Source of the DNA: Paenibacillus albicereus
GTDB taxonomy: Bacteria > Bacillota > Bacilli > Paenibacillales > Paenibacillaceae
Length of the DNA: 64,000 nt
Direction of reading: 5' to 3'
NCBI RefSeq assembly: GCF_012676905.1
Contig: NZ_CP051428.1
Span: 3,496,001-3,560,000, forward strand
The notes below the pieces were generated by a model that was not told where the DNA came from, did not search any database, and worked only from the letters and a program-made list of their open reading frames with translations. Made by a program: the position numbers and the translations under genes. Shown piece after piece: positions 39,033 to 46,600 of this stretch. Positions within the stretch are counted from its first letter, which is position 1; every line of letters starts with the position of its first letter.

Positions 39033-40236
39033 GCGGAATCACGTCCGCCGGATCGAGGTAGCGGTCCTGCTCCTTCACGGCAAAATACAGAAGCGCTCCC
39101 GCGCTCCCTTCCGCAGCGGAGCCGAGACGGCCGATCGTCTCTCCCGCCTGCACCCAGTCGTTCGGCGCGACGACGGTCTCGCCCAGCCGACCGTAGTACG
39201 TCGTCCGTCCCCCGGCATGCTGGAGCACGACGGTCGGACCTTTGGCGTCGTCCGCGGAAACGACGAGCACCCGCCCTTCCTCCGCCGCCAGCACGTCCGC
39301 CCCGGGAGCTCCGGATATCTCCACGCCGCCGAGCAGCTCGGCGAACGGATGCACGATGCTTCCGCCTGCGACCGGCGCGACGGTCGCCCGCTCGGCCGGC
39401 GCCGCGGCCGGCCTCGTGCCGCCGGACTTGTCAAAGCCCGGCAGGAAGGACGGCGGCGCGCCGAATACGCCCTCGTACCAGACGGCGATCGCGGACACGT
39501 CCATCGGTTCGGACAACGCCTGGCGCACGGCCAGCTGCCCTTGGCGGGCCGCCGGGCCGTCCAGCTGGAACAGCCCCCACACCGCGCCGAACAGCGCTGC
39601 GGAGACGAGCAGCCGGCGTGCGAAGCTGCGCGCGAAGCGGCCCCCAGTACCCGGACCGCTCCGATCGCCGCCCCCTCCGCCCGTTCCCGCGCGGCTGCCG
39701 GAGCCGCCTTCCCGCAGCGTTCGCGGAGCGAGCCCGGTCAATTCGCCGCTTGCCTGCTCCAGCCGCTCCCACGGATTGGCGCTGTTTTTCCACTCCGCCT
39801 CCGGGTCTTTTTCCTGCGCCTGCGGCCAAGCCTCATCCGGCCAGCCGCTGCCGAGCGGCTGCTCCCACTCTGCGGGAGCGCCCTGCCGATAGATCCTTGT
39901 CCCGTACGGGCCGTCTTGGCCGGAGGCTCTGCCGCCCGGCCGGCCGGCCGACGGCAGCGTCTCATGCGGCTTGCGCCCGCTCAGCCGGGCTCCCGAGCCG
40001 GATACGCTGCTCGCTGCAGACTGTGAAGCGGCGTCTCGTGCCCGCTTGCCGCCCAGGATGCCGTCTCTCCCGGCGGCTGCTTCCGCATGCCTCGCCGCAT
40101 CCGCCTCCAGTCGCTCCGTCAGCTCGCGGATGCGATCCTGCCTGCGCTCCCGGTTCGCGCTTGTCAGGCCGCGCGCCGCTTTCCCTTTTTTATCCCGGCC
40201 TGCCTGTCCATGTTTGTCGTTCGGATTGCCCCACAT
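39025..40236 (-). CDS. spoIVFA: SpoIVFA-like regulator with degenerate M23 domain
   Basis: Holds and inhibits SpoIVFB in the outer forespore membrane. 403 aa: a long hydrophilic, Gly/Arg-rich N-terminus, a single TM (LLVSAALFGAVWGLFQL, about residue 205-222), and a C-terminal M23/LytM-like domain. The catalytic residues are missing: the region that should read LHFxV reads LLYFAVKEQDRYLDP, and the first ligand motif reads GVEISGAPG. This fits a non-enzymatic role, as for B. subtilis SpoIVFA. Confidence 0.9.
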   Translation of the reverse strand: MWGNPNDKHGQAGRDKKGKAARGLTSANRERRQDRIRELTERLEADAARHAEAAAGRDGILGGKRARDAASQSAASSVSGSGARLSGRKPHETLPSAGRPGGRASGQDGPYGTRIYRQGAPAEWEQPLGSGWPDEAWPQAQEKDPEAEWKNSANPWERLEQASGELTGLAPRTLREGGSGSRAGTGGGGGDRSGPGTGGRFARSFARRLLVSAALFGAVWGLFQLDGPAARQGQLAVRQALSEPMDVSAIAVWYEGVFGAPPSFLPGFDKSGGTRPAAAPAERATVAPVAGGSIVHPFAELLGGVEISGAPGADVLAAEEGRVLVVSADDAKGPTVVLQHAGGRTTYYGRLGETVVAPNDWVQAGETIGRLGSAAEGSAGALLYFAVKEQDRYLDPADVIPLD

Positions 40237-40353
40237 GCCCGTTCCCTCCTTCTTTCCCCCGCTTCGCTGGCAGCGGAAAGGCTTGTTCTATCTGTATGTG
40301 AGGGCTTATCCGAGTATGCGGGAAGGGGGCGAAGCCGCGGCTGCGGCAAGCAT

Positions 40354-40378
40354 GAAAAAAGCCCCCAAGGCGGGGGCT
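40354..40378 (-). terminator. Terminator downstream of the rodA fragment and antisense-RNA relic
   Basis: Minus strand AGCCCCC-GCC-TTGGGGGCT type stem followed by TTTTTTC; 115 nt upstream of spoIVFA. Confidence 0.85.
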
Positions 40379-40379
40379 C

Positions 40380-40515
40380 TCCTGACCTACATCGACAAAC
40401 GAAAGCAACCCGCCACGGGTTGAGCGCCTGACGGGTTACTTTCTGCTCGTTCAATTGGAGGGTTCCACCTGAAAAAGGCTGTACAGGGAGGGAGCGTTGG
40501 CGCGCTCTCTCTTTT
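40380..40515 (-). ncRNA. Decayed type I toxin-antitoxin locus with antisense RNA body retained
   Basis: About 135 bp are closely similar to the prophage toxin-antitoxin at 43250-43395. Shared blocks include TCCTGACCTACATCGA, AACCCGCCAC, CGCCTGACGGGTTACT, GGAGGGTTCCACCT and GGGAGCGTTGGCGCGC. On the plus strand the toxin is broken: only ...LLTYIDKRK remains, its N-terminus is replaced by terminator DNA, and the stop TAA has become CAA. On the minus strand the antisense RNA region and its terminator stem (one mismatch, GTAACCCG/CGGGTTGC) are largely kept, with a TATAAT at 40552-40557. It sits outside the prophage, between the rodA fragment and spoIVFA. Confidence 0.75.
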
Positions 40516-40595
40516 TTGCCTTGCTGCAGTTGTGTAACCCTAGATACGTCTATTATACCCTGATGAGGGAAAATTCCCTCTCCAGCCCGGCTCGG

Positions 40596-40739
40596 TCAGT
40601 TCTCCAGCTGATACCGCTCCTGATGCGCGCGAATGCTGAAAACCAGCCCCACGCATAGCATGTTGAGCAGCAGCGACGTGCCGCCATAGCTGACGAACGG
40701 CAGCGTGATGCCGGTGATCGGCATGATGCCGATCATCAT
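40596..40739 (-). pseudogene. rodA: 3' end of rodA, cut by the prophage
   Basis: 47 codons, MMIGIMPITGITLPFVSYGG onward to RAHQERYQLEN, are the C-terminal TM region of a SEDS-family RodA/FtsW protein (GIMPITGITLPFVSYGGTS is diagnostic). Upstream the frame loses all similarity (ARNETKTDK) and meets a TGA, so the gene ends at about 40740 where prophage DNA begins. The rest of rodA should lie at the other prophage end. RodA is the peptidoglycan polymerase for cell elongation; in related genomes it sits next to minCD and spoIVFA. Confidence 0.88.
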
Positions 40740-40831
40740 TTTATCCGTTTTCGTCTCGTTTCGCGCAGTCACGTTTCTTCAATAAAGTGTGGTTATGCGA
40801 GGATAATCAGGGAAGTGATTTTCGCACAAAT

Positions 40832-41134
40832 TTATATTCTGTCGGAAAATCCGTGACCTTTTCCGTGACCTTTTTGAGTCACGTGACCATTCATCCGCTC
40901 CCAGCCGTATCGAGGTGCCTCAGACTCACGCAGCACCCGATACCGGAACGGCAGCTGGCTTGTGACCGCGATGAAGCCAGTTTGCTCCAGGACAATGAGC
41001 ACATGCCGTACGCGACCCTCCCGCTTCCCGGTGAATTGGCAGAGCTTTTCGATGGAAAGCTGCTTTGACGCGAGCTTCGAATGGTTCACCATGATCCGCA
41101 GCACCTTCCGCTCCAGATCGTCCAGTTTCTCCAT
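40832..41134 (-). CDS. Small winged-helix-like phage protein
   Basis: 100 aa. Residues 3-65 (LDDLERKVLRIMVNH, QLSIEKLCQFTGKREGRVRHV, LEQTGFIAV) look like a winged-helix domain; the C-terminal tail is a short repeat (GHVTQKGHGKGHGF). Last gene before the attachment site. Possibly a transcription regulator of lysogeny or late lysis genes; no specific family recognised. Confidence 0.65.
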   Translation of the reverse strand: MEKLDDLERKVLRIMVNHSKLASKQLSIEKLCQFTGKREGRVRHVLIVLEQTGFIAVTSQLPFRYRVLRESEAPRYGWERMNGHVTQKGHGKGHGFSDRI

Positions 41135-41193
41135 GGCCCGTTCCCCCTTGTTCGCTTTGCCTCATTATATGCGAACACAATGCGAACACTCAA

Positions 41194-41235
41194 CAAAAAA
41201 AGGCGTGCTCCGAGAAATCAGAGCACGCCTTTTTC
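41194..41235. terminator. Bidirectional terminator after the endolysin gene
   Basis: AGGCGTGCTC-CGAGAAATCA-GAGCACGCCT flanked by A7 and T5. The amidase stop codon lies inside the stem. Confidence 0.92.
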
Positions 41236-42114
41236 TTTCATGATGGGTTCGAGCAACAGCAGCTTTCGGACAGCTTCCTCCTGCCAGCTTCCGGCGCCCA
41301 TCGCCGTTTGGCCGAGCTGCAGCACCCGCGACGCGATGCCCGCCGCCGTCACCGGGCCGTCGCCGTACGCGATGGCCGGCATCACCGGAGCCAGGTACAG
41401 GAGCTTCGTCTCCGCCGCAGCGCCCCAAGTCTTGTCGAGCAGACGTTCCGCCAGGTCCCTCACCCTCCCGGCAATGGCGAAGGCGGTCGCGTACCGGCTC
41501 GCCTGGCTAAGCTGGTACGCCACGCGCTCTTCGTACAGCTCGAGCGTCTGGATACTCTCCGCGACGGCGAGCTCCGCGTACAGCCGGGCCCACGGAAAAT
41601 TCAGGCCCGGGCAGAACGGCTTGCGCTTGGGGTCGATCTGAAAATGACCCAGCACCGTGTCCGGCCCGAACCGGATATGATGGCCCCAGATCCGCTCCAC
41701 CTCCGTCTGAATGTACTTGTGCAGCCAGCACAAGCTCCAGAACTGCTCCTCCGTCAGCATGCCGTCCGCGCCGCTGCCCACGTAGCCCTCGTTCTCGATG
41801 CTGACGCAGTACAGGTTCGGGTTCACGCCCATCTCCCGCACCACGGCCGCCCGGGCCGTCGGGATCGCCGCCGGCAGCAGCCCTTGCGTCCAGGCCGCGC
41901 GCTTGATGTCCACGTACTGATGCACGCGGCCGTCGCGCGAGTTCCCGAAGTGCGAGGATACTTGCGCGGCCGGATTGCGGAACCAGGCATCCATGCTGGC
42001 CATCGTGCCGATCGAGATATGATTCACGATGACGATCGGCGTGTAGGTCCTATTCTTGGCGGCGCGGGGGCCGTGATTAGGCACCCGGTCACCCATCCAT
42101 TTCATGTCGATCAT
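41218..42114 (-). CDS. Phage endolysin, N-acetylmuramoyl-L-alanine amidase
   Basis: 298 aa. Amidase_2-type domain: IVIVNHISIG near residue 32 (first zinc His), VLGHFQIDPKRKPFCPG near residue 155-171 (second His and the Cys), and YCVSIENEGYVG. The C-terminal third (about residues 180-298) is a helical region with two similar halves that could bind cell wall. It follows the holin-like genes in a lysis cassette. The stop codon overlaps the terminator. Confidence 0.9.
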   Translation of the reverse strand: MIDMKWMGDRVPNHGPRAAKNRTYTPIVIVNHISIGTMASMDAWFRNPAAQVSSHFGNSRDGRVHQYVDIKRAAWTQGLLPAAIPTARAAVVREMGVNPNLYCVSIENEGYVGSGADGMLTEEQFWSLCWLHKYIQTEVERIWGHHIRFGPDTVLGHFQIDPKRKPFCPGLNFPWARLYAELAVAESIQTLELYEERVAYQLSQASRYATAFAIAGRVRDLAERLLDKTWGAAAETKLLYLAPVMPAIAYGDGPVTAAGIASRVLQLGQTAMGAGSWQEEAVRKLLLLEPIMKEKGVL

Positions 42115-42128
42115 GCTGCTCTCTCCCC

Positions 42129-42518
42129 TCAGTACGTCTGCCGTGCTTCGGCGCCTTCCTGCTCGGCTTCCTTCGCGTCCTTCTTACCCTCGACGAGGTT
42201 GTACCCCGTCACCGCCGCCGTCAGCGTGAAGATCAGCTCGTTCCCCAGCTGCAGCTTGAACAGCTCGTCCGCCACGATCAGGCCGAAAGCCGTGAGCGTG
42301 AAGACGAGCTTCCGGCTGTTGGCCTTGAAACCGATTGGCAGACCGTTCGCGCCGCGCACGACCGTCACGTACTCGTTCGCCTTAAGGTAGCCCAGCAGTA
42401 CCAGCGTCGCCGCAGCCAAATTCGTCAGATCGATCTCCACGCCGAGCAGGCGCGTTGCCGCTGCGGCCGCTGCTGCACCAATCACCGTTAGGGAATCCGG
42501 TCTAAGCCATTTTTTCAT
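42129..42518 (-). CDS. Holin-like phage membrane protein
   Basis: 129 aa starting MKKWLRPDSLTVIGAAAAA with GGAGG upstream. Three hydrophobic segments (about residues 9-24, 31-46, 67-85, plus 92-110), short loops and a charged C-terminus (KKDAKEAEQEGAEARQ), a typical phage holin or holin-associated layout. It lies 14 nt before the amidase gene. Its start overlaps the end of the Cys-rich gene and lies inside a longer frame open from 42920. Confidence 0.7.
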   Translation of the reverse strand: MKKWLRPDSLTVIGAAAAAAATRLLGVEIDLTNLAAATLVLLGYLKANEYVTVVRGANGLPIGFKANSRKLVFTLTAFGLIVADELFKLQLGNELIFTLTAAVTGYNLVEGKKDAKEAEQEGAEARQTY

Positions 42519-42920
42519 CGTTTGTTTCCTCCGCTTCGATGTAGTCGAGTTTGTGACAGACAAGAGCTCCTTGGCGGCTGCAGCGCGGGCACGCGATCGT
42601 GCCGCCAAGAAAGAAATAGAGAACGTTTTGAGAGCGCGTCGAAAGCTTCTGGACGTCTTCGAGGTACGAGCATCCTCCGGCCATAGCGGATCCACTCCTA
42701 GCGCGGCCATCGTGCGCCGCTGATTTTCCATGATGACGAGCTGATTGGCCACGTAGGCCTTGACTTCGCTGTCGTCCGAGAGCAGCCATGGCACCACCCG
42801 GCGCAGCGCCTGCTTCACCTTCCGCTGCTTGAGCAGCACATACACGGCCGTGCCGAGCGCGCTGAGCGACAGCCCATTCTTCCATACCGTGTGCGCCAGT
42901 TCGATGATCAGGTCATACAC
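42129..42920 (-). CDS. Phage membrane protein with frame running through into the holin
   Basis: GTG at 42920 follows GGAGGAGG. The first 82 residues look real: VYDLIIELAHTVWKNGL, one TM (SLSALGTAVYVLLK) and a basic helix, then MENQRRTMAALGVDPLWPE. After that the frame has no stop until 42129, where it ends with the holin. Residues about 84-134 look non-coding in style, so either a stop has been lost, or a 264-aa fusion is made. I cannot tell which. Confidence 0.45.
   Translation of the reverse strand: MYDLIIELAHTVWKNGLSLSALGTAVYVLLKQRKVKQALRRVVPWLLSDDSEVKAYVANQLVIMENQRRTMAALGVDPLWPEDARTSKTSRSFRRALKTFSISFLAARSRARAAAAKELLSVTNSTTSKRRKQTMKKWLRPDSLTVIGAAAAAAATRLLGVEIDLTNLAAATLVLLGYLKANEYVTVVRGANGLPIGFKANSRKLVFTLTAFGLIVADELFKLQLGNELIFTLTAAVTGYNLVEGKKDAKEAEQEGAEARQTY
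42502..42684 (-). CDS. Small Cys-rich phage protein, 60 aa
   Basis: Starts MAGGCSYLEDVQKLSTRSQ with AGGAGTGG 8 nt upstream; contains CPRCSRQGALVCHKLD, a CxxC-x7-CH pattern that could bind zinc, and an acidic tail. It overlaps the holin-like start by 17 nt in a different frame, and lies within a third frame that is also open (42129-42920). Amino-acid composition of this frame looks natural while the other frame here is Ser/Arg/Thr-rich, which supports this one. Confidence 0.6.
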   Translation of the reverse strand: MAGGCSYLEDVQKLSTRSQNVLYFFLGGTIACPRCSRQGALVCHKLDYIEAEETNDEKMA

Positions 42921-43071
42921 GCCGCCCCGCCTCCTCCGGCAGCAGCACCGGCACCGGGCCGGGCAGGAGCAGCTGCTGAGCCATCCACGGGCCAAGCAGC
43001 TCGCCGATCGCCCGCAGGCTGTCGTCGCTGAAGTCGGACTCGAGCAGCTCCGACTCGTCCATTTTTATCAT
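42913..43071 (-). CDS. Acidic phage microprotein, 52 aa
   Basis: Starts MIKMDESELLESDFSDDSL with GGGAG upstream (a second ATG is at 43062). Acidic N-half and a hydrophobic Leu/Pro-rich C-half (LLLPGPVPVLLPEEAG). Its stop overlaps the GTG of the following gene (GTATGA), as expected for coupled phage genes. First gene of the lysis cassette. Function unknown. Confidence 0.6.
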   Translation of the reverse strand: MIKMDESELLESDFSDDSLRAIGELLGPWMAQQLLLPGPVPVLLPEEAGRRV

Positions 43072-43092
43072 CCGACTCCCTCTTTCCGGGCA

Positions 43093-43122
43093 AAATAAAA
43101 GAGCCCCCGTATACGGAGACTC
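43093..43122 (-). terminator. Terminator upstream of the lysis cassette
   Basis: Minus strand GAGTCTCCG-TATA-CGGGGGCTC followed by TTTTATTTT; two wobble pairs. Confidence 0.55.
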
Positions 43123-43129
43123 ATATAGT

Positions 43130-43138
43130 TGGTATAAT
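43130..43138 (+). promoter_or_regulatory. Extended -10 promoter of the holin-like toxin
   Basis: TGGTATAAT on the plus strand (TGnTATAAT), 53 nt upstream of the toxin ATG. The -35 is weak. Confidence 0.65.
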
Positions 43139-43190
43139 CGTCCAGTACAGCACCGCTTGTGGTGGCCCCTCCGGAAAGGAGGGAACGCCT

Positions 43191-43277
43191 ATGGAAACTT
43201 TCCAAGCGATCATGGCCATGTTTGCCTTCGGTAGCTTTCTGCTGAATCTCCTGACCTACATCGAAAAAAGAAAGTAA
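43191..43277 (+). CDS. Holin-like type I toxin, 28 aa
   Basis: A single amphipathic TM peptide: METFQAIMAMFAFGSFLL followed by a short NLLTYIEKRK tail. This matches the Hol_Tox family of putative holin-like toxins in Bacillales and lactobacilli. AAAGGAGGG precedes the ATG by 7 nt. Transcribed against the phage late genes. The stop codon lies in the terminator stem of the convergent antisense RNA. Family members depolarise the membrane when not repressed. Confidence 0.85.
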   Translation: METFQAIMAMFAFGSFLLNLLTYIEKRK

Positions 43278-43404
43278 CCCGCCACAGGTTGGACGCCTGA
43301 CGGGTTACTCTCTACTCTGAGTTCAGTTGGAGGGTTCCACCTACAAAAGGGCTGTACGGAGAGGGAGCGTTGGCGCGCTTCCTCTTTTTCTGTTGCGTAA
43401 CGTT
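43262..43404 (-). ncRNA. Antisense antitoxin RNA of the toxin
   Basis: Convergent with the toxin mRNA and overlapping its 3' end. A TATAAT on the minus strand (43411-43416) gives a start near 43404; the RNA ends in stem AGTAACCCG (43301-43309 side) with CGGGTTACT and the tail TTTCTTTTTTC (43262-43272). Layout as in TxpA/RatA of B. subtilis: the RNA pairs with the toxin mRNA and promotes its decay. The palindrome GTAACGTTAC (43397-43406) lies on its start region. Confidence 0.75.
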
Positions 43405-43501
43405 ACTTTTATTATACACAACTTCGATCAACAGTACACAACTTTGTCAACCATCCTGCTACGACTTGCAACAGGATGCAGATAACTACAGCAGATAGCG
43501 G

Positions 43502-43642
43502 TCATTCATTTTCTACATCCACGTAACCTTCTGTCTGCACCTCGTGAAAGTCTCCGCTGCGCCCGCCGCCGCTCGTCATCAGGATCAGGTTCAGTAGAAT
43601 AATCGCGATGACGATCAGCGTATTGCCCGCCTTCTGGCTCAT
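43502..43642 (-). CDS. Small membrane phage protein, 46 aa
   Basis: Starts MSQKAGNTLIVIAIILLNLI, one TM helix (about residues 8-24), then a short hydrophilic tail (GDFHEVQTEGYVDVENE). Begins 7 nt after the large virion-protein gene. It may take part in lysis (holin/antiholin-like) or in the virion; no family recognised. Confidence 0.6.
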   Translation of the reverse strand: MSQKAGNTLIVIAIILLNLILMTSGGGRSGDFHEVQTEGYVDVENE

Positions 43643-43649
43643 GCCCCAC

Positions 43650-46600
43650 CTACTTCCCCAGCGCTTTTTTGGCTGCTGCGTTCATTTTAGCATCGAGCTC
43701 GTCCAGCCGTCTCCGTTTGTGCTCAGCTTGCACATCCTTCGCGGTCAGGATCTCTTTGTACTGCTTCTGCAGCTTGGCGATCTGCTTCTGGTAGGGCTTC
43801 ATGCGGGCGTAGTCCTTCGCGTCCTCCGCCTGCATCTCCGTCTCGTTGAAATCGGCTGATGCCTTTTTCTTCGAGAGCTTGTCCCAGTCCTTGTAGAAGT
43901 CCTCCCGAACCTGGCCGCCGCCGCTGGTCTTCACGAAGAAGGAGCGGGCGAGCGGCTGTTCGGTTGGCTTCAGCTTCGGCAATGGAACTTCCCGGCCGCC
44001 CCGCGCCGCGTTGATGCCTGCGTCAACCATGTCCACGCCGTAGTTGGCCAGGCCGGCGCCGTAGCCGCTGATGGTGTTGTCGATGATGCGCGGGCTCGCC
44101 AGGTTCGTCTCGCCGAGGCCGACCTGCGCCATGAAGGAGCCGATTTCCTTGGCCAGCTCGCTTGTGTAGACGCCGTACTGGTCCTTCTTCTCGAAGCGCT
44201 GCTCGCCCATTGGAACGACCGGCGTTTTTCGGAAGAAAGAGTAGTTGGAAACGGCTTCGAGCAAAGGTGTCAGTGCTGTAATCATAACAGGCGGTGCAAT
44301 AGACCCTACAGCAGTCCAAACATATCCGTCATAGGCATCCGGGTCATTTTTCGCCAACCAATCGAGGAACCGCTCCGTGCTCGTCGCAAAAAGCATTCCA
44401 GCCTCGAACGGCTTCGGGATTCGAACGAACTCACCCGTGCCTGGTATGCCGATGACGAAGAAGTTATCCTTTTGAAATTGTGGAATGTTCTCAAATTTTT
44501 CCCGCTCCTCCGGACTGAGTTGAGTTCGATTCCAGCGATGAATTATTCCTGCCGGAATAGCAAGCGCGGTTATAGCTCGGATGGTAAAAGAAAGAGGATT
44601 ATCAAGAAATGCTCGCCTCATTTTATCTGTCCCCTGAAGCGAGGCGTTTAAGAATGCGATTATCTGATTCGCATTTCTCATTGCGCTGCCGGCCCGGTTG
44701 AAGTCCATCAAATCCTTCGCGGTGTAGGCCGCCTCCTCGATGTCACCCGTCTTCTTCAGCGCCTTGTTAAAGGCGCCGACCTTGGTCGATAATTCAGAGA
44801 TTTCTGCGCCGGCTCGTAGCAGGCCAACCGTACCTTTCAGAGCTTTGTATCCGCTCAGCAGTTTGGCCAGCTCCGCCGGCGAGGTGACGGTGATCATAGT
44901 TTTGTCTCGCCAGCTCTGACGGAACACGGCTTGCATCGCTTCCCGGCTTGCATCTCGATCAAGCGACATCATCGTGCCCATCGCGCCGCCGCTGTTCACG
45001 AATTTCTCGTAGACATCCGTACGGCCGATGACGTGCCCGAGCCCCTTGAAAAAATCGATCGGGTTGAAACCGTACTTGCTGCTGTTCACGATTGCTCCAA
45101 CTACGTCCCGAAAAGCGTTGCGGATAATGAATTCTGGAGTCAACGTCGCTCCGGATCTTAGCAAATTTGCAGCGGTACCAGCAACGAACCTAATGAGACC
45201 CGTCAGCTTTTCGTCATCCAATGACAGCATGGCGTTGTAGAGGTCCGGGTTCCGCACCTTGTACGCCAGCTTCTTGCCGTCCTGGTAGACGTCGATGATG
45301 TGCTCCTTCCCGGACTTCTGCCCAGGCACACGCTCCACCCAAACGCCCGCGCCTTCCACGTCGGCAAGCGCGGCGAGCCGCTGACCGACCTTGTTCTTCG
45401 CGGCCGAATTCATGACGAGGAACGTGTTCTTGATCATCGACTCGAACGGGTTGATGATGCTCCGCTGGCTGCCCTCTTCGCTCATTTTCCGAATCGGGGT
45501 CGTGATGTTGGCGAACGCTTTCGACGCGCCGTAACCGCCGTTCTTGAAGCCGACCACGTCGTCATCATCAAAGTGGCGCATGAACGGCACGTAGTTCGGG
45601 TAGAGTCGCTTCATCTCCTGAACGCCTTGTTTGGAGATGAAGCCGGCATCCTGCAGGATGCTCAGCAAAGCATCGTTGTACTGCATGATCTGCTGATGCG
45701 CCTTCTTCACGATCGTGTTGCTTTCCCAGCGGGTCATGACTTCCGACATCTGCGCTGGCGTGAAGGGTGTCTCCTTGCCCAGACGTCGCAAGTCGATCGC
45801 ATGCCGCACGGCCAGGTAGGTCGCGAAGTCGTGTTCGCTCATGCCAATCTCTTCAAGCGGCCGGACGATTTTGGCCATGCCCTCGCTGAGCTTGTTGCCC
45901 TGGCTATCGAAGATCCCGCGCGTGACGGCCATCTTCGCCCGCTCCGGCACGCCGCGGCTGAGTCGGGCGAGCTTGTAGAGAGACTTGCCGCCCTGTTCGA
46001 TCTTTCCCGTCAGCGCGAGCTCGGCGAGCCTCAGCGGGTTCAGGTCGTCAAAAGCCTGCGTGTAAAACTTGCTCCAGGTCCAGCGACGCTCCTTCTTCCC
46101 GCCGGCCATCTCAATCAGGCCCTTCGCCTGCTCGTAGTCCCCCTGCTGCAGCCAGGTCTGCATATCCTTCTGGACGCGGACCAGCCCCCGCTGCATCTTG
46201 CCCGGTAGCACCGAATTGAGGTACGCCCCGAACTTGGGAGCGAGCTGCTTCGCCTGCTGCGGATCGGCCAGGTAGACGCGGAAGAACTCCGCGATGCCCT
46301 CGTCGAACCACTCGCTGCGCGGGTACTGTTGGTAATCGTGGACGCCGACCTGATCCATCATGTCGAGCAACTCCTGTTCGAGCTGACGATTCTGCTTCAA
46401 GCTGAACCGTTTCTCGAGGTGATGGCCGACCTCGTGCGCGATCGTGTCGAGATCCTCGGCGTAGCCCGTGCGGATGACTTCCGACTGCGTCTTGTAGAGG
46501 CCGAGCACCTGCTGGCGGGAGACGCCCATGCGGCCGGTATCAATCGTCGCTCCGAGATTCTTTCGGATGCTCTCGACGACCTGCACACGGGAGATCGTCT

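Larger units (their letters stand above)
40237..40595. other. Spacer between spoIVFA and the rodA fragment
   Basis: No intact gene. It holds the terminator at 40354-40378, the decayed toxin-antitoxin copy at 40380-40515, and a TATAAT (minus, 40552-40557) beside an inverted repeat GAGGGAAAATTCCCTC at 40565-40580. Confidence 0.8.

Noticed and set aside
40740-40831. Phage-supplied alternative start that re-creates a functional rodA
   Set aside because: Only 47 C-terminal codons follow; a SEDS polymerase needs its catalytic Asp and most TM helices.
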